From Owenia fusiformis (taxonomy: Eukaryota > Annelida > Polychaeta > Sabellida > Oweniidae), in the NCBI GenBank assembly GCA_903813345.2, contig CAIIXF020000012.1, positions 7,835,615 through 7,899,614 on the forward strand: 64,000 nt of DNA, read 5' to 3'. Below are positions 21,386 through 33,877 of the stretch, piece by piece (within the stretch, counting starts at the first letter, position 1; each line of letters opens with the position of its first letter). A program made the translations under genes and the position numbers. The notes under the pieces are model-generated. The model was not told the DNA's origin. It searched no databases and saw nothing but the letters and a program-made list of their open reading frames with translations.

Positions 21386-24300
21386 AACTAGACTTTGGAA
21401 ATTGAACAAGTTCAATTTCAGACTCCAGATTTAGACTTTTTAAGCGGAGTCATCCACAATAAGCCGAGTCATCCAGAATAAGCCAAGTCATCCAGAATAA
21501 GCTGAGTCATCAAGCATAAGCCGAGTCATCCAGAATAAGCAGATGGATGGCTGGACTGATGGATGAATGGATGGATTGATAGGAGGAAGGATAGGACAGA
21601 ATAGGAAGGAAGGATAGGATAGAATAGGAAGAAAGGATAGGATAGTATAGGGTATGAAGGATAGAATAGAATACGATAGAATCCGAAAAGAGAATAAGAT
21701 AGGACAGAATAGGAAGGATAGGATAGGAAAGGAAGGATAGGAAAGAAGGATAGGATTGGATAGAATAGGTGGGATGGATATAGCCGAGTATTCCAGAATA
21801 AGCCAAGTCATCCAGAATAAGCTGAGTCATCCAGAATAAGCCGAGTCATCCATAATAAGCCGATGGATGGATGGATTGATGGATAAATGGATGAATTGAT
21901 AGGATAGGAAGGATAGGACAGAATAGGGAGGAAGGATAGGATAGCATAGGAAGGATAGGATAGTATAGGATAGGAAGGATAGAATAGTATACGATAGAAT
22001 CCGAAGAAAGAATAAGATAGGACAGAATAGGAAGGGTAGGATAGGATAGGAAGGAAGGATAGGATAGGAAGGATAGGAAAGAAGGATAGGATTGGATAGG
22101 ATAGATGGGATGGATATTATAGTCGAGTCATCCAAAATAGCCAAGTCATCCAGAATAGGCGGAGTCATCCAGAATAAGCCGAGTCATCCAGAATAAGCCG
22201 ATGGATGGATGGATTGATGGATGAATGGATGAATTCATAGGATAGGACAGAATAGGAAGAAAGGATAGGATAGTATAGGATAGGATAGGAAGGATAGAAT
22301 AGGATATGATAGTATCCGAAGAAAGAATAAGATAGGACAGAATAGGAAGGATGGGATGGGAAGGAAGGATAGATAGATAGGAAGGATAGGAAAGAAGGAT
22401 AGGATTGAATAGGATAGGTGGGATGGATATAGCCGAGTCGTCCAGAATAAGCCAAGTCGTCCAGTCCTATCCCTCTTTCCTATCCTTCTTATCCTATCCT
22501 TCCTTCCTATCCTATCCTATCCCTCCTTCCAGAATAGGAAGGAAGGATAGGATAGAATAGGAAGAAACGACAGGATAGTATAGGATAGGAAGGAAGGATA
22601 GGAAAGAAGGATAGGATTGGATAGGATATACGATAGGATTTAGGATAGGATATAGGGTAGATATAGGATAGGATATATAATAGGAGGGAAGGATATGATA
22701 GGAAGGAAAGGATAGGAAGGAAGGATAGATAGGAAGGATATGATCGGACAGGATAGGAAGGAAGGATGGATGATTTTTTCTATATTTTCTTCGCTACTCT
22801 TGACTTTCCATAAGGATATCATCAGATCGATTTTTCTCGAAATTTCAAAACGCCATAACTTTCGAACCGGATCGAAATTTGGTTTGCAGATTCGGATTCC
22901 TGAGTAAATTCTACCCTTAATTCATAACTCAGATATTAAATTTGGAGAACTTTTCATTTTGACCTACTTTCTGGACGCCATATTCCAAAATCGGTAAGCG
23001 TAATCAAAAATCTAATGTCATATCTTTGCTTTGGCTTTTTCTAAGCTACATGATGAAAAAAAGATTTAGGAGTTACGATAAACAACGACGAAGATAAATG
23101 ACAGAATGTTGAAAATGTAAGATTTGACCTAGTTCTTGACCTTTGACCTAGATAAAAATTTGACCCAATTTCCGAGGAACTAGATACTGAACATAAATTG
23201 AGTGAATAATGATCTTTATTGGAAGCCTTAAGGTTATCGAGAAAACTGGGAAAGAATAATAAAGAATAATAACTAGACTTTGGAAATTGAACGAAGTTCA
23301 ATTTCAGACTCCAGATCTAGACTTTTTTAAGCCCAGTCATCTAAAATAAGCCGAATCATCCAGAATAAGCTGAGTCATCCAGAATAAGATGGATGGATAA
23401 TATAGGAAGATAGGATAGGATAGAATGGAAAGGAACGATGGGATAGAATAAGAAAGAAGGATAGGATAGAACAGAATAGGAAGAAAGGATATGATAGGAG
23501 AGGAGAGGAAGGAAAATATACGAAGGAAGGATAGATAGGAAGGATAGGATAGGATAGGATTAGATAGGAAGGATGAATGAATTTTTCAATATTTTCTTCT
23601 CTACTCTTGACTTTCTATCAGGATACCATCAGATCGATTTTCCGAAATTTCAAAACGCCATAACTTCCGAACCGGAAGTCGGATCTAAATTTGATTTAAA
23701 GATTCGGATTCCTGACAAAATTCTACCCCTAATTCATAACTCATACGTTAAATTTGGCGAATTTTTATTTTGACCTACTTTTTGGACACGCCAGTTCTTC
23801 GGAACCGGAAGTCGAATTGAAATTTGGTTTCCAGATTCGGATTCCTGACAAAATTCTACCCCTAATTCATAACTCATACGTTAAATCTGGAAACTTTTCA
23901 TTTTGACCTACTTTTCGGACACGCCATTACTTCCGAACCGGAAGTCGGATCGAAATTTGGTTTGCAGATTCAGATTCCTGACAAAATTCTTCCCCTAATT
24001 CATAACTCATACGTTAAATTTGGAGACATTTTTATTTTGACCTACTTTTTGGACACCATATCTCAAAAGTGGGTCAAAATACTTTCTGACGGCAAAAGGC
24101 TAACACTATTAGCACACTCTTGGCTACATGTATACACAATTTCGAAGAATATAATTGAAGTGTAGTGTCAGAATCGCAAAAATAAGGAAAACCTTTGAAT
24201 TTGACCTAGATTTTGACCTAGGAATTTTGGTGTCCAAATTCTGAAGCTAGATGGCTTTTGAGGTCCCCTTCTTTTGAACGCTTTCATTAAATTAAGCTGA

Positions 24301-27300
24301 ACTCAGTCTATATTTCGTATTTTTCACTTCAAAAAATTCTTTTTTCCCATTGACTTAACATGGGCACAAAATTTAGTGATTTTTGAGTTTTCAAAACGCC
24401 ATAACTTCCGAACCAGAAGTCGGATCGAAATTTGGTTTGTAGATTCGGATTCCTGACAAAATTCTACCCCTAATCCATAACTCATACATTGAATTTGGAG
24501 CACGTTTTGGTGTGACCTACTTTCTGGACGCCATATCTCAAAATCGGCTTGAGATATCAAAAAACTAAATCGACCCTAGCTTTCCTACTTTTTATGAGGA
24601 ACACAATGAAAAAAACCTGGATCAAAAATATTGAAGGACGACTGAGAAAATTGAAAAAAGTGACAAAGTACTGGATTTGACCTAGTTCTTGACCTTTGAC
24701 CTATATAAAAAATTGACCCAATTTCCGAGAAACTAGATACTGGACCAAAATTGACCATATACAGGACTTGACTCAATGTCTTCTAGTTAAGGAGAAAACG
24801 AGGGAAGAAAAATAACTAGATTTTGGAAATTGAATGAGTTCAATTTCAGACTCCAGATCTAGACTTTTTTTAGCCGAGTCATCCAGAATAAGCCAAGTCA
24901 TCCAAAATAAGCTAAGTCATCCAGAAAAAGATGGATGAATCGATGGATGAAAAGGGAAGGAAGGATACGATAGAATAGGAAGGAACGATAGGATAGAATA
25001 GAAAAGAAGGATAGAATAGAATAGGAAGGATAGAATAGAATAGGAAGGATAGAATAGAATAGGAAGGATAGAATAGGAAAGAAGGATAGAATAGAATAGG
25101 AAGGATAGCATAGGATCAGAAAGGAAGGATGGATGCATTTTTCAATATTTTCTTCTCTATTCTTGACTTTCTATCAGGATACCATCAGATCGATTTTTCT
25201 TGAAATTTCAAAACGCCATAACTTCCGAACCGGAAGTCGGATCGAAATTTGATTTGCAGATTCGGATTCCTGACAAAATTCTACCCCTAATTCATAACTC
25301 ATACGTTAAATTTGGAAACTTTTTATTTTGACCTACTTTTTGGACTTTGGACACGCCATAACTTCCAAACTGGAAGTCGGATAGAAATTTGAATTGCAGA
25401 TTCAGATTCCTGACAAAATTCTACACCTAATTCATAACTCATACATTAAATTTGGAGATTCTTCATTTTGACCTACTTTTCGGACACCATATCTCAAAAG
25501 TGGGTCAAAATACTTTCTGACGGCAAAATGCTAACACTATAAGCACTCTTGGCTACATGTATACACAATTTCGAGGAATGTTATTAAAGTGTAGTGTCAG
25601 AATCGCAAAAATAAGGATAAACTATGAATTTGACCTAGATTTTGACCAAGGGATTTTGGTGTACAAATTTTGAAATTAGGTAGCCTTCGAGGTTCCCTTC
25701 TTATATAGGCTTTCATTATTTTAAGCTGTAATTAGTCTATATCTTGTATTTTACACTTCAAAAAAATCTTTTTTCCCATTGACATAACATGGGGCACCAA
25801 ATTTAGCGATTTTTGAGCTTACAAAATGTCATAACTTCCGAACCAGAAGTCGGATTGAAATTTGGTTTGCAGATTCGGATTCCTGAGAAAATTCTATACT
25901 TAATTCATAACTCAAACGTCAAATTTGAAGAATTTTTTATTTTGACCTACTTTTAGGACACCATATCTCAAAAGTGGGGCAAAATACTTCCTGACGGCAA
26001 AAGGCTAACACTATTAGCACACTCTTGGCTACATGTATACAAAATTTCGAAGAATATAATTAATCTGTAGTGTCAGAATCGCAAAAATAAGGAAAAACTT
26101 TGAATTTGACCTAGATTCTGACCTAGGCATTTTGATGTCCAAATTTTAAAGCTGGATGGCTTTTGAGGTCCCATTCTTTTAAAAGCTTTCATTATATTTG
26201 GCTGAACTCAGTCTATATTTCGTATTTTCCACTTAAATAAAATCTTTTTTCCCATTGACTTAACATGGGCTCCAAATTTAGCGATTTTTGAGCTTTCAAA
26301 ACGCCATAACTTCCGAACCGGAAGTCTGATTCAAATTTCGTTTTCAGATTTGGAATCCTGAGAAAATTTCCTATAAGACTAATATCCTGGACATTTGATT
26401 CGGATAACTTCTTTTTGGACCTCGTTTTCGGACACTGATATCTCGAAATCGGTTTGAGATATCAAAAAACTAAATCGACCCTAGATTTCCTACTTTTTTA
26501 TAAGGAACACAATTAAAAAAAAACCAGATCGAAAATATTGAAGGACGACCGAGAAAATCGAAAAAAGTGACAAAGTACTGGATTTGACCTAGTTCTTGAC
26601 CTTTGACCTAGATAAAAATTTGACCCAATTTCCGAGGAACTAGATTCTGAACCTAAATTGACCAAATGACTGACTTTACTAAAAACCTTATGGTTATTGA
26701 GAAAACTGGGGTAGAATAATAAAAAGAATAACTAGATTTTGGAAATTGAACGAAGTTCAATTTCAGACTCCAGATCTAGACTTTTTTTAGCCGAGTGATC
26801 CAGAATAAGCCGAGTCATCCAGAATAAGCTGAGTCATCCAGAATAAGCTGAGTCATCTAGAAAGAGATGGATAAATAAAATAGGAAGGTAGGATAGAATA
26901 GGAAAGAACGATAGGATAGAATAAGAAAGAAGGATAGGATAGAATAGAATAGGAAGAAAGGATAGGATAGGATAGGATAGGAAGGATAGGAAGGAAAAGA
27001 TATGAAGGAAGGATAGATAGGAAGGATAGGGTAGGATGAGATAGGAGGATGGATGAATTTTTCAATATTTTCTTCTCTACTCTTGACTTTCTATCAGGAT
27101 ACCATCAGATCGATTTTTCTCGAAATTTCAAAACGCTATCACTTCCGAACCGGAAGTCGGATCGAAATTTGGTTTGCAGATTCGGATTCCTGACAAAATT
27201 CTACCCCTAATTCATAACTCATACGTTAAATTTGGAGATTTTTTATTTTGACCTACTTTTCGGACACGCCATAACTTCCGAACCGGAAATCGGATCGAAA

Positions 27301-29570
27301 TTTGGTTTGCAGATTCGGATTCCTGACAAAATTGTACCCTTAATTCATAACTCATATATTCAATTTGGAGAATTTTTTATTTTGACCTACTTTTCGGACA
27401 CCATATCTCAAAAGTGGGTCAAAATACTTTCTGACGGCAAAAGGCTAACACTATTAGCATATTCTTGGCTACATGTATACACAATTTCGAAGAATATAAT
27501 TAAAGTGTAGTGTCAGAATCGAAAAAATAAGGAAAATCTATGAATTTGACCTAGATTTTGACCTAGGCATTTCGGTGTCCAAATTGTGAAGCTAGATGGC
27601 TTTTGAGGTCCCCTTCTTTTAAAGGCTTTGATTATATGAAGCTGAACTCAGTCTATATTCCGTATTTTTCACTTCAAAAAAATATTTTTTCCCATTGACT
27701 TAACATGGGCACCAAATTTAGCGATTTTTGAGTTTTCAAAACGCCATAACTTCCGAACTGGAAGTCAGATCCAAATTTCGTTTTCAGATTCGGAATCCTG
27801 AGAAAATTTCCTATAAGACTAATATCCTCGACATTTGATTCGGAGAACTTTTTTTTGGACCTCGTTTTCGGACACTGATATCTCGAAATCGGTTTGAGAT
27901 ATCAAAAAACTAAATCGACCCTAGGTTTCCTACTTTTTTATAAGGAACACAATGAAAAAAAACTGGATCGAAAATATTGAAGGACGACCGAGAAAATCGA
28001 AAAAAGTGACAAAGTACTGGATTTGACCTAGTTCTTGACCTTTGACCTAGATAAAAATTTGACCCAATTTCCAAGGAACTAAATTCTGGACCTAAATTGA
28101 CCAAATGACTGACTTTACTGAAAACCTTATGGTTATTGAGAAAACTGGGTTAGAATAAGAATAATAACTAGATTTTGGAAATTGAACGAAGTTCAATTTC
28201 AGACTCCAGATCTAGACTTTTTTTAGCCGAGTCATCCAGAATAAGCCGAGTCATCCAGAATAAGCTGAGTCATCTAGAAATAGATGGATAAATAAAATAG
28301 GAAGGTAGGATAGGATAGAATAGGAAAGAACGATAGGATAGAATAAGAAAGAAGGATAGGATAGAATAGGAAGAAAGGATAGGATAGGAAGGATAGGAAG
28401 GAAAAGATACGAAGAAAGGATAGAAAGGAAGGATAGGATAAGATCATTTTCTTCTCTACTCTTGACTTTCTATCAGGATACCATCAGATCGATTTTCTGA
28501 AATTTCAAAACGCCATAACTTTCGAAATTTCAAAACGCCATAACTTCCGAACCGGAAGTCGGATCGAAATTCGATTCAAAGATTCGGATTCCTGACAAAA
28601 TTCTACCCCTAATTCATAACTCATACGTTAAATTTGGAGATTTTTTATTTTGACCTACTTTTCGGACACGCCATAACTTCCAAACCGGAAGTCGGATCGA
28701 AAATTGGTTCGCAGATTCGGATTCCTGACAGAATTCTACCCTTAATTCATAACTCATATATTAAATTTGGAGAACTTTTTATTTTGACCTACTTTTCGGA
28801 CACCATATCTCAAAAGTGGGTCAAAATACTTTCTGACGGCAAAAGGCTAACACTATTAGCATATTCTTGGCTACAAGTATACACAATTTCGAAGAATATA
28901 ATTAAAGTGTAGTGTCAGAATCGAAAAAATAAGGAAAACCTATGAATTTGACCTAGATTTTGACCTAGGCATTTCGGTGTCCAAATTTTGAAGCTAGATG
29001 GCTTTTGAGGTCTGCTTCTTTTAAAGGCTTTGATTATATGAAGCTTAACTCAGTCTTTATTCCGTATTTTTCACTTCAAAAAAATATTTTTTCCCATTGA
29101 CTTAACATGGGCACCAAATTTAGCGATTTTTGAGTTTTCAAAACGCCATAACTTCCGAACTGGAAGTCGGATCGAAATTTCGTTTTCAGATTCGGAATTC
29201 TGAGAAAATTTCCTATAAGACTAATATCCTGCACATTTGATTCGGAGAACTTTTTTTTGGACCTCGTTTTCGGACACTGATATCTCGAAATCGGTTTGAG
29301 ATATCAAAAAACTAAATCGACCCTAGGTTTCCTACTTTTTTATAAGGAACACAATGAAAAAAACCCGGATCAAAAATATTGAAGGATGACCGAGAAAATC
29401 GAAAAAAGTGACAAAGTACTGGATTTGACCTAGTTCTTGACCTTTGACCTAGATAAAAATTTGACCCAATTTCCAGAGAACTAGATACTGAACCTAAATT
29501 GACCAAATGATTGACTTTACTGAAGACCTTATGGTTATTGAGAAAACTGGGTTAGAATAAGAATAATAAT
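21386..29570. repeat. Complex tandem repeat: five units of 1.4-1.9 kb
   Basis: Units start at AACTAGA(C/T)TTTGGAAATTGAA near 21386, 23271, 24814, 26730 and 28166. Order inside a unit: (1) hairpin GAAATTGAAC-(gaa)-GTTCAATTTC; (2) CAGACTCCAGAT..AGACTTTTTT; (3) 2-5 tandem 19-bp words such as GCCGAGTCATCCAGAATAA; (4) a GGATA/GGAAGGATA microsatellite; (5) TTTTCTTCTCTACTCTTGAC; (6) one to three ~135-bp modules with AACGCCATAACTTCCGAACC; (7) a TTGACCTAG-rich block; (8) GATATCTCGAAATCGG...; (9) GACCTAGTTCTTGACC to GAAAACTGGG and AGAATAATAA. Reading frames that recur between units follow the repeat and resemble no protein I know. The unit may be a large satellite or tandemly amplified non-autonomous element. 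Confidence 0.9.
21540..22780. repeat. GGATAGGAAG-type microsatellite block (largest of five)
   Basis: Over a kilobase of imperfect GGATA/GGAAGGATA/GAATAGGAA repeats, interrupted by GAGTCATCCAGAATAAGCC words near 21785-21860 and 22125-22205 and by an inverted (CCTATCCTT) stretch near 22466-22530. Smaller blocks of the same kind occur in the other units at about 23390-23570, 24950-25130, 26875-27055 and 28290-28440. Long minus-strand open frames (Ile/Leu/Pro/Ser/Tyr-rich) are artefacts of the repeat. Confidence 0.9.
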
Positions 29571-29589
29571 AAAAAGAATAATAAGAAGA

Positions 29590-29900
29590 AGAATAAGAAA
29601 ACTGACGAAAACAATAGACTCCAGATTTCATCTGGAGTCTAATAATAATAAGAAGAATAATAAGAATAAGAAAACTGACGAAAACAATAGACTCCAGATT
29701 TCATCTGGAGTCTAATAAGAATAAGAAAACTGACGAAAACAATAGACTCCAGATTTCATCTGGAGTCTAATAATAATAATAAAGAAGAAGAATACTGGCA
29801 AAAACAATAGACTCCAGATTGATATCTGGAGTCTAATAAACAATAATAAGAATACTGACGAAAACAATAGACTCCAGATTTACATCTGGAGTCTAATAAT
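29590..29900. repeat. Array of five hairpins AGACTCCAGAT…ATCTGGAGTCT
   Basis: Hairpins lie at 29616-29640, 29689-29713, 29744-29768, 29809-29834 and 29869-29894. Each has an 11-13 bp arm (with flanking T/A pairs) and a 3-5 nt loop (TTC, TTGAT, TTTAC). Each is preceded by GACGAAAACAAT or a near variant and separated by AATAAGAA-type spacers. The arm equals the CAGACTCCAGAT word that starts every complex-repeat unit upstream, so the array probably derives from that family's terminus. Confidence 0.9.
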
Positions 29901-30076
29901 TACAATACTGAATGAAAATACTGTATTATTACGCATCTTTTTACACAAATATTCGAAAATAAAACATCTTTATATATATTATTTTACTGATTTCACCAAG
30001 TGATAGTTCATGCTGACCCTAGGTTTAATTAGTTTGGCCTTATATTTGTATTCACCTTCAGTAAGAATAATGTCGC

Positions 30077-30327
30077 CAGTGGCGGATCCAGAAATTAACA
30101 AGGGGTGGGGGGCAAATTATGAGTCTGGAAAAAATGTTGAGCCACTAAAAAAATTAAAGCCCATTCTTTGATAAAATGGCCAATAAAGGCCGAAAAGGCG
30201 AAATTGTGAAATCAGTCAAAAAGGCCAATTTTTTGAACCCCTACAAAATATTGTGGCTCGAAAACTAGAACATTTTCTGGGTCCACTAAAGGGCCCACCA
30301 TGCCCCCCCCCCCCGGATCCGCCACTG
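30077..30327. mobile_element. Short TIR element CAGTGGCGGATCC…GGATCCGCCACTG
   Basis: A 251-bp element with 13-bp perfect inverted ends and a G-run after the left end mirrored by a C-run before the right end. This type of terminus (CAGTGGCGGATCC) is one I associate with hAT-like non-autonomous elements in many animals. Flanks GTCGC and GTCAC could be remnants of a target duplication, but no clean 8-bp duplication is visible, so the superfamily is uncertain. Non-coding. Confidence 0.75.
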
Positions 30328-32435
30328 GTCACATCATTTGCATCTAGGTGAACCGCACTTTTTGATAGCAGCTTTAGCAGCTTTTATTACAAGTTTGTCG
30401 AATTTAGACGACGTCAACGTGCATTTTAAATTATTAGGTTGTCTTTTAGTTTTTTTATTGAGAAAATTAGTCATTGTTACTTTTAAGAATCGAAAGATAA
30501 TCAGCAACCGTTTTGAAAATATTCGGATTTCTAGGGTTAAATGTGGGTACAAAAGCACTTATTTGTTGCTTTATTATTTAGAGTACGGCGTTTATCAACT
30601 GCTGTCTCTCTATGGATACTTCTTCCTTAAGGTTATGAGGTACGTTTTTCATTTGTGTGATGTGGATGGCAAGATTTCAAATTAAGATAATAGACAATTC
30701 TTCTCGCAAGGTTTGAATGTACGTATATCACAAGGGTGATATCAATATTACCCTAGGGAACGCAGTGAACGCAGTTTGAAATGGAGCTATCACACTTCAG
30801 GCCGCGTGAGCTTACCGTTCGCCATCGTGTGAATACTTCGAGGCACATAGGTGAACGGCATTGATATACGGTAGATAAAAAAGACGTTTTACAGCAATTT
30901 ATAGTGTTACAACAAGATACCCCCATTACCAAATACAATAAATCGTTAATTAATAATAATTTTTTATAGCCCACACGGCTAATGTGACAGCTATTTTAGG
31001 CACAAACACAACACTTGAGTCCAATTTAATCTATGGGCTTTGTTGACGAATATCGATTTAAGATTGGCCAGACAGGCACATTCGTTTTTGATGTACATGT
31101 CAGAAAAGACATCACGAATAATACATCTGTGTGTAAAATAATGTATATATATGGAGCGGAGTAATAGATAACACACGATTTTGTAATAAATATAATCATG
31201 AGGTTTTAGGTGTACCACTTTTCACATGCGAAGATACAAAATGTAGTTTTTTCTGCCATTTGAACCAAAGCTGACATTTTAATACTCCACTTTAGAGAAA
31301 CATTGGACATTGAGCCGATAAAATAGTACAAAAAAGAGTCGGTTTCATGGTTTAAAACCTTCTCTGATTATCCTATTTTCGAACCTTTAAAAAGCCATGT
31401 TTAGACTGAGGATTTTAAAAGTTCTGAGGAACTTTTATTGACATTTTTCTCGGTAGATGGAAGTAAATTAACGAGTCGAGTAAATGGTGACAATGTTCCT
31501 TTTTTGGAACCGGGGAAGCGTCGAGATATTACTTAGTTTGTTTCAAAAAATACCTCTATGTACGTTATAAAATACATAAATCATATTTTAATGTATATGA
31601 CATATTAAAATACATTTGAACCACACACCTTTATAAGTTTATGTTTAATTAATGACGGGGATAAAATATAGAAATCATAGTAAGCATTTGGAGCAAGAAG
31701 CATCTAAAATCGAATTAACGGCAACATTTGAAATAATCATAATATTTTCACACCGATCTCACAGAACACACCAGAGAACACACTTTCGGTTATATAATCG
31801 ATGATATTATTGATCAAAAAATATTTTTATGAATTTGTGCGATATCTCCTTAAATATGGTATATATATTTGTTATGGCTGTTAAATTACGAAATAGGCAG
31901 GGTAACGAATATGTTAAAGTTGTTTGATTTCATCCCAGAAGCAATATTGTGTCATTCTAAAGCCAAGAATTCCTTAAATCGATAATCATACATGTAGTTC
32001 TATATCAACACAAAATATGTTCCTTGCTTTATTCTCCTTGATTCCCTGAAGTACATTAACCAAAAGCGATGCTCGTAATGTCACGTACATGTACTGTTTG
32101 TCTTAAAACTCCTAAAATCTATTCTGGATTTATCACTGTAGAGACACTCAGTGTAGAGGAACTCAGGGAACAACAAATTTACCTTAAAACGAATCCGTTG
32201 TCGTAACAAATGGCGCAACCATTATTCGATAAAATCTGTTTTTCCACGATTCGGTTAGATATTGGAAAAATCATCAGTACCTTTTTTAACAAACGTATAG
32301 GTCGTGGTCTTAAACTATGTATTCAATGCGTTATATATGTAAATGTGAAGTAACAAATTTGTGGTAATAGGTACAATACAATACAATACAATATAAAATA
32401 ATATAATTCAATTCAGTACAATTCAATACATAAGG
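30328..32435. other. Intergenic DNA, no gene recognised
   Basis: Contains only short open frames without motifs (the longest about 115 codons at 30338-30685, lacking domain features). No repeats of note. ATACAATACAATACAAT simple sequence lies near 32370-32400. Confidence 0.5.
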
Positions 32436-32574
32436 GTTATGTACTGGGAGGTTTTGGATATGGGGTTTATCCAGAGGGAGATATGCATATCTACCTGAGG
32501 GACCATAGGGACCGAAGGTAGATGTGCATATCTCACGAGGGATGAACCCAATATCCAAACCGACCGTACATAAC
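32436..32574. repeat. Long imperfect palindrome (~139 bp)
   Basis: The left arm GTTATGTAC..GGTTTTGGATATGGGGTTTATCC..GAGATATGCATATCTACC pairs with GGTAGATGTGCATATCTC..GGGAT..AACCCAATATCCAAACC..GTACATAAC on the right, with a ~20-nt loop. Probably a fold-back or MITE remnant. Confidence 0.75.
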
Positions 32575-32577
32575 TGC

Positions 32578-32845
32578 TTTATCCTATACCAAGTAGAGTT
32601 TTCTAATTTTCTTTCAATTTTGTTTCAATTTTCAATTTTTTTTCTTTTTTTTAATTTTTTATTTTTTTCACATTTTTTCACATTTTTTCTTTTTTTAATT
32701 TTGTTTTTCAAATTTTTTTTCGAAGCGGGAAGATATGCCCTGGAGCGGGAGATATGGAGGTTCAGGATATGGAAACCTCAAAATCAGGATACGGAATATA
32801 TCTTACCAACTAATCTCCCTAAAACTCTACTTGGCATAGGATAAA
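32578..32845. mobile_element. TIR element, 25-bp inverted ends, T-rich core
   Basis: TTTATCCTATACCAAGTAGA at 32578 is the reverse complement of TCTACTTGGCATAGGATAAA ending at 32845, with one mismatch. The core is a T-homopolymer-rich tract (32610-32720) followed by repeated GGGAGATATG- and CAGGATA-type words. It directly abuts the palindrome at 32436-32574, so both may be parts of one nested insertion. Confidence 0.65.
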
Positions 32846-33090
32846 ATACATTATATATACAACACAACAAAGAAACCAACTGTACACTTAAAACATATTA
32901 TAATCTTCTTGTTAACCTTCTTGTTGACAATCAAAACTGGTTAATTTTGAAAGTTTAACATATTTAGGAAATACATATACAATATAGTATTGACAAAACA
33001 TTTTTTTAATATGCCAAGACCGAGTAGCACATAAGATATGACAATTCATTCATTCATATATATTATAAATATATTTCTCATTGTACAGTG

Positions 33091-33725
33091 TCCGGCATCG
33101 GTAGAGCTCGGTGGATTTTTTTGGTGCCACCGAGCTCTCCTCATCAGAAGCAGAGCTCGGTGACGTGAACGGACTCCGTCTGGACATCTTCAGGCGACCG
33201 ACCGAACACCGGGCGGTGACCGTACGGAGTCTGTCTCAAAATGGTAGTTTTTTTTCTGCCGATCTTGCAGCAACTACCGGCCGGAGGTCGGAAGGAATAC
33301 GGCCGGTACCCGAGCAGCTAACAGGACACCGTGCGATCGCCGGCCGGGTTGTTAACGGGCTTTGAACAGTGACCGGCCGATGCTCTGTCCCACATCGGCC
33401 GGAGCTCGGTCGGAGCTCGGCCGCTGTCCGTTAAAAAACCTCGTCCTCTGGTTGTCTCAGATGCACGGGACACCAGCCGATACTCGGCCGTGCACCGGCC
33501 GACGTGTTTTCCGATGTGGTTACGATGGGGCTGCGATGACATGATGAGGGAGCTCGGTGAGAGTCCGGTGAAATTTAACTCCGAAGTTAAAATTTCACCG
33601 AGCTACCACCGATGCGGTTTTAAGCAACAAACGCCACGGATGTCCGGCCGGTGTCCGGCCGGTGTTCGGCCGAGTTCGGTGAAAATTGCATCGCTGGCTC
33701 ATCGTAACCTCATCGGCCGGGCTAT
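33091..33725. other. GC-rich fold-back island of CGGCCG / GAGCTCGG words
   Basis: About 630 bp clearly richer in G+C than its surroundings, built from variants of CGGCCGG, GAGCTCGGT and GTCCGG. It contains a perfect hairpin GAGCTCGGTGG (33104-33114) / CCACCGAGCTC (33127-33137); a second hairpin GGTGAAATTTAAC / GTTAAAATTTCACC near 33569-33601; and an inverted pair (GATGTGGTTACGATGGGGCT near 33513 versus AGCCAGCGATG... read in reverse near 33690-33715). Several overlapping open frames on both strands reflect low stop frequency in GC-rich DNA; no protein family recognised. It may be a mobile island. Confidence 0.6.
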
Positions 33726-33877
33726 GTGACTAGGCCATAAAGAATTCAATTCTTATATTGCAAATGGTGGAGAATTTGAATATTTGAGAAATAAAAAGTC
33801 GAGGACATTTTGTCATGAAGCCATGAAAAAATAGCAAAGGAACGATAAAAACATATTTTCAAATTTTACATTGTTTA

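Noticed and set aside
21488-22455. Several ~100-codon minus-strand frames rich in Ile, Leu, Pro, Ser, Tyr
   Set aside because: They are translations of the GGATA/GGAAGGATA microsatellite, open in several frames at once; no gene.
27232-29506. Recurring 64-92 codon frames in the megasatellite on both strands
   Set aside because: They recur because the DNA repeats; frames are shifted or broken between units and no family is recognised.
33111-33729. Overlapping 60-84 codon frames in the GC-rich island
   Set aside because: Low stop frequency in GC-rich DNA yields frames on both strands; no recognisable protein.
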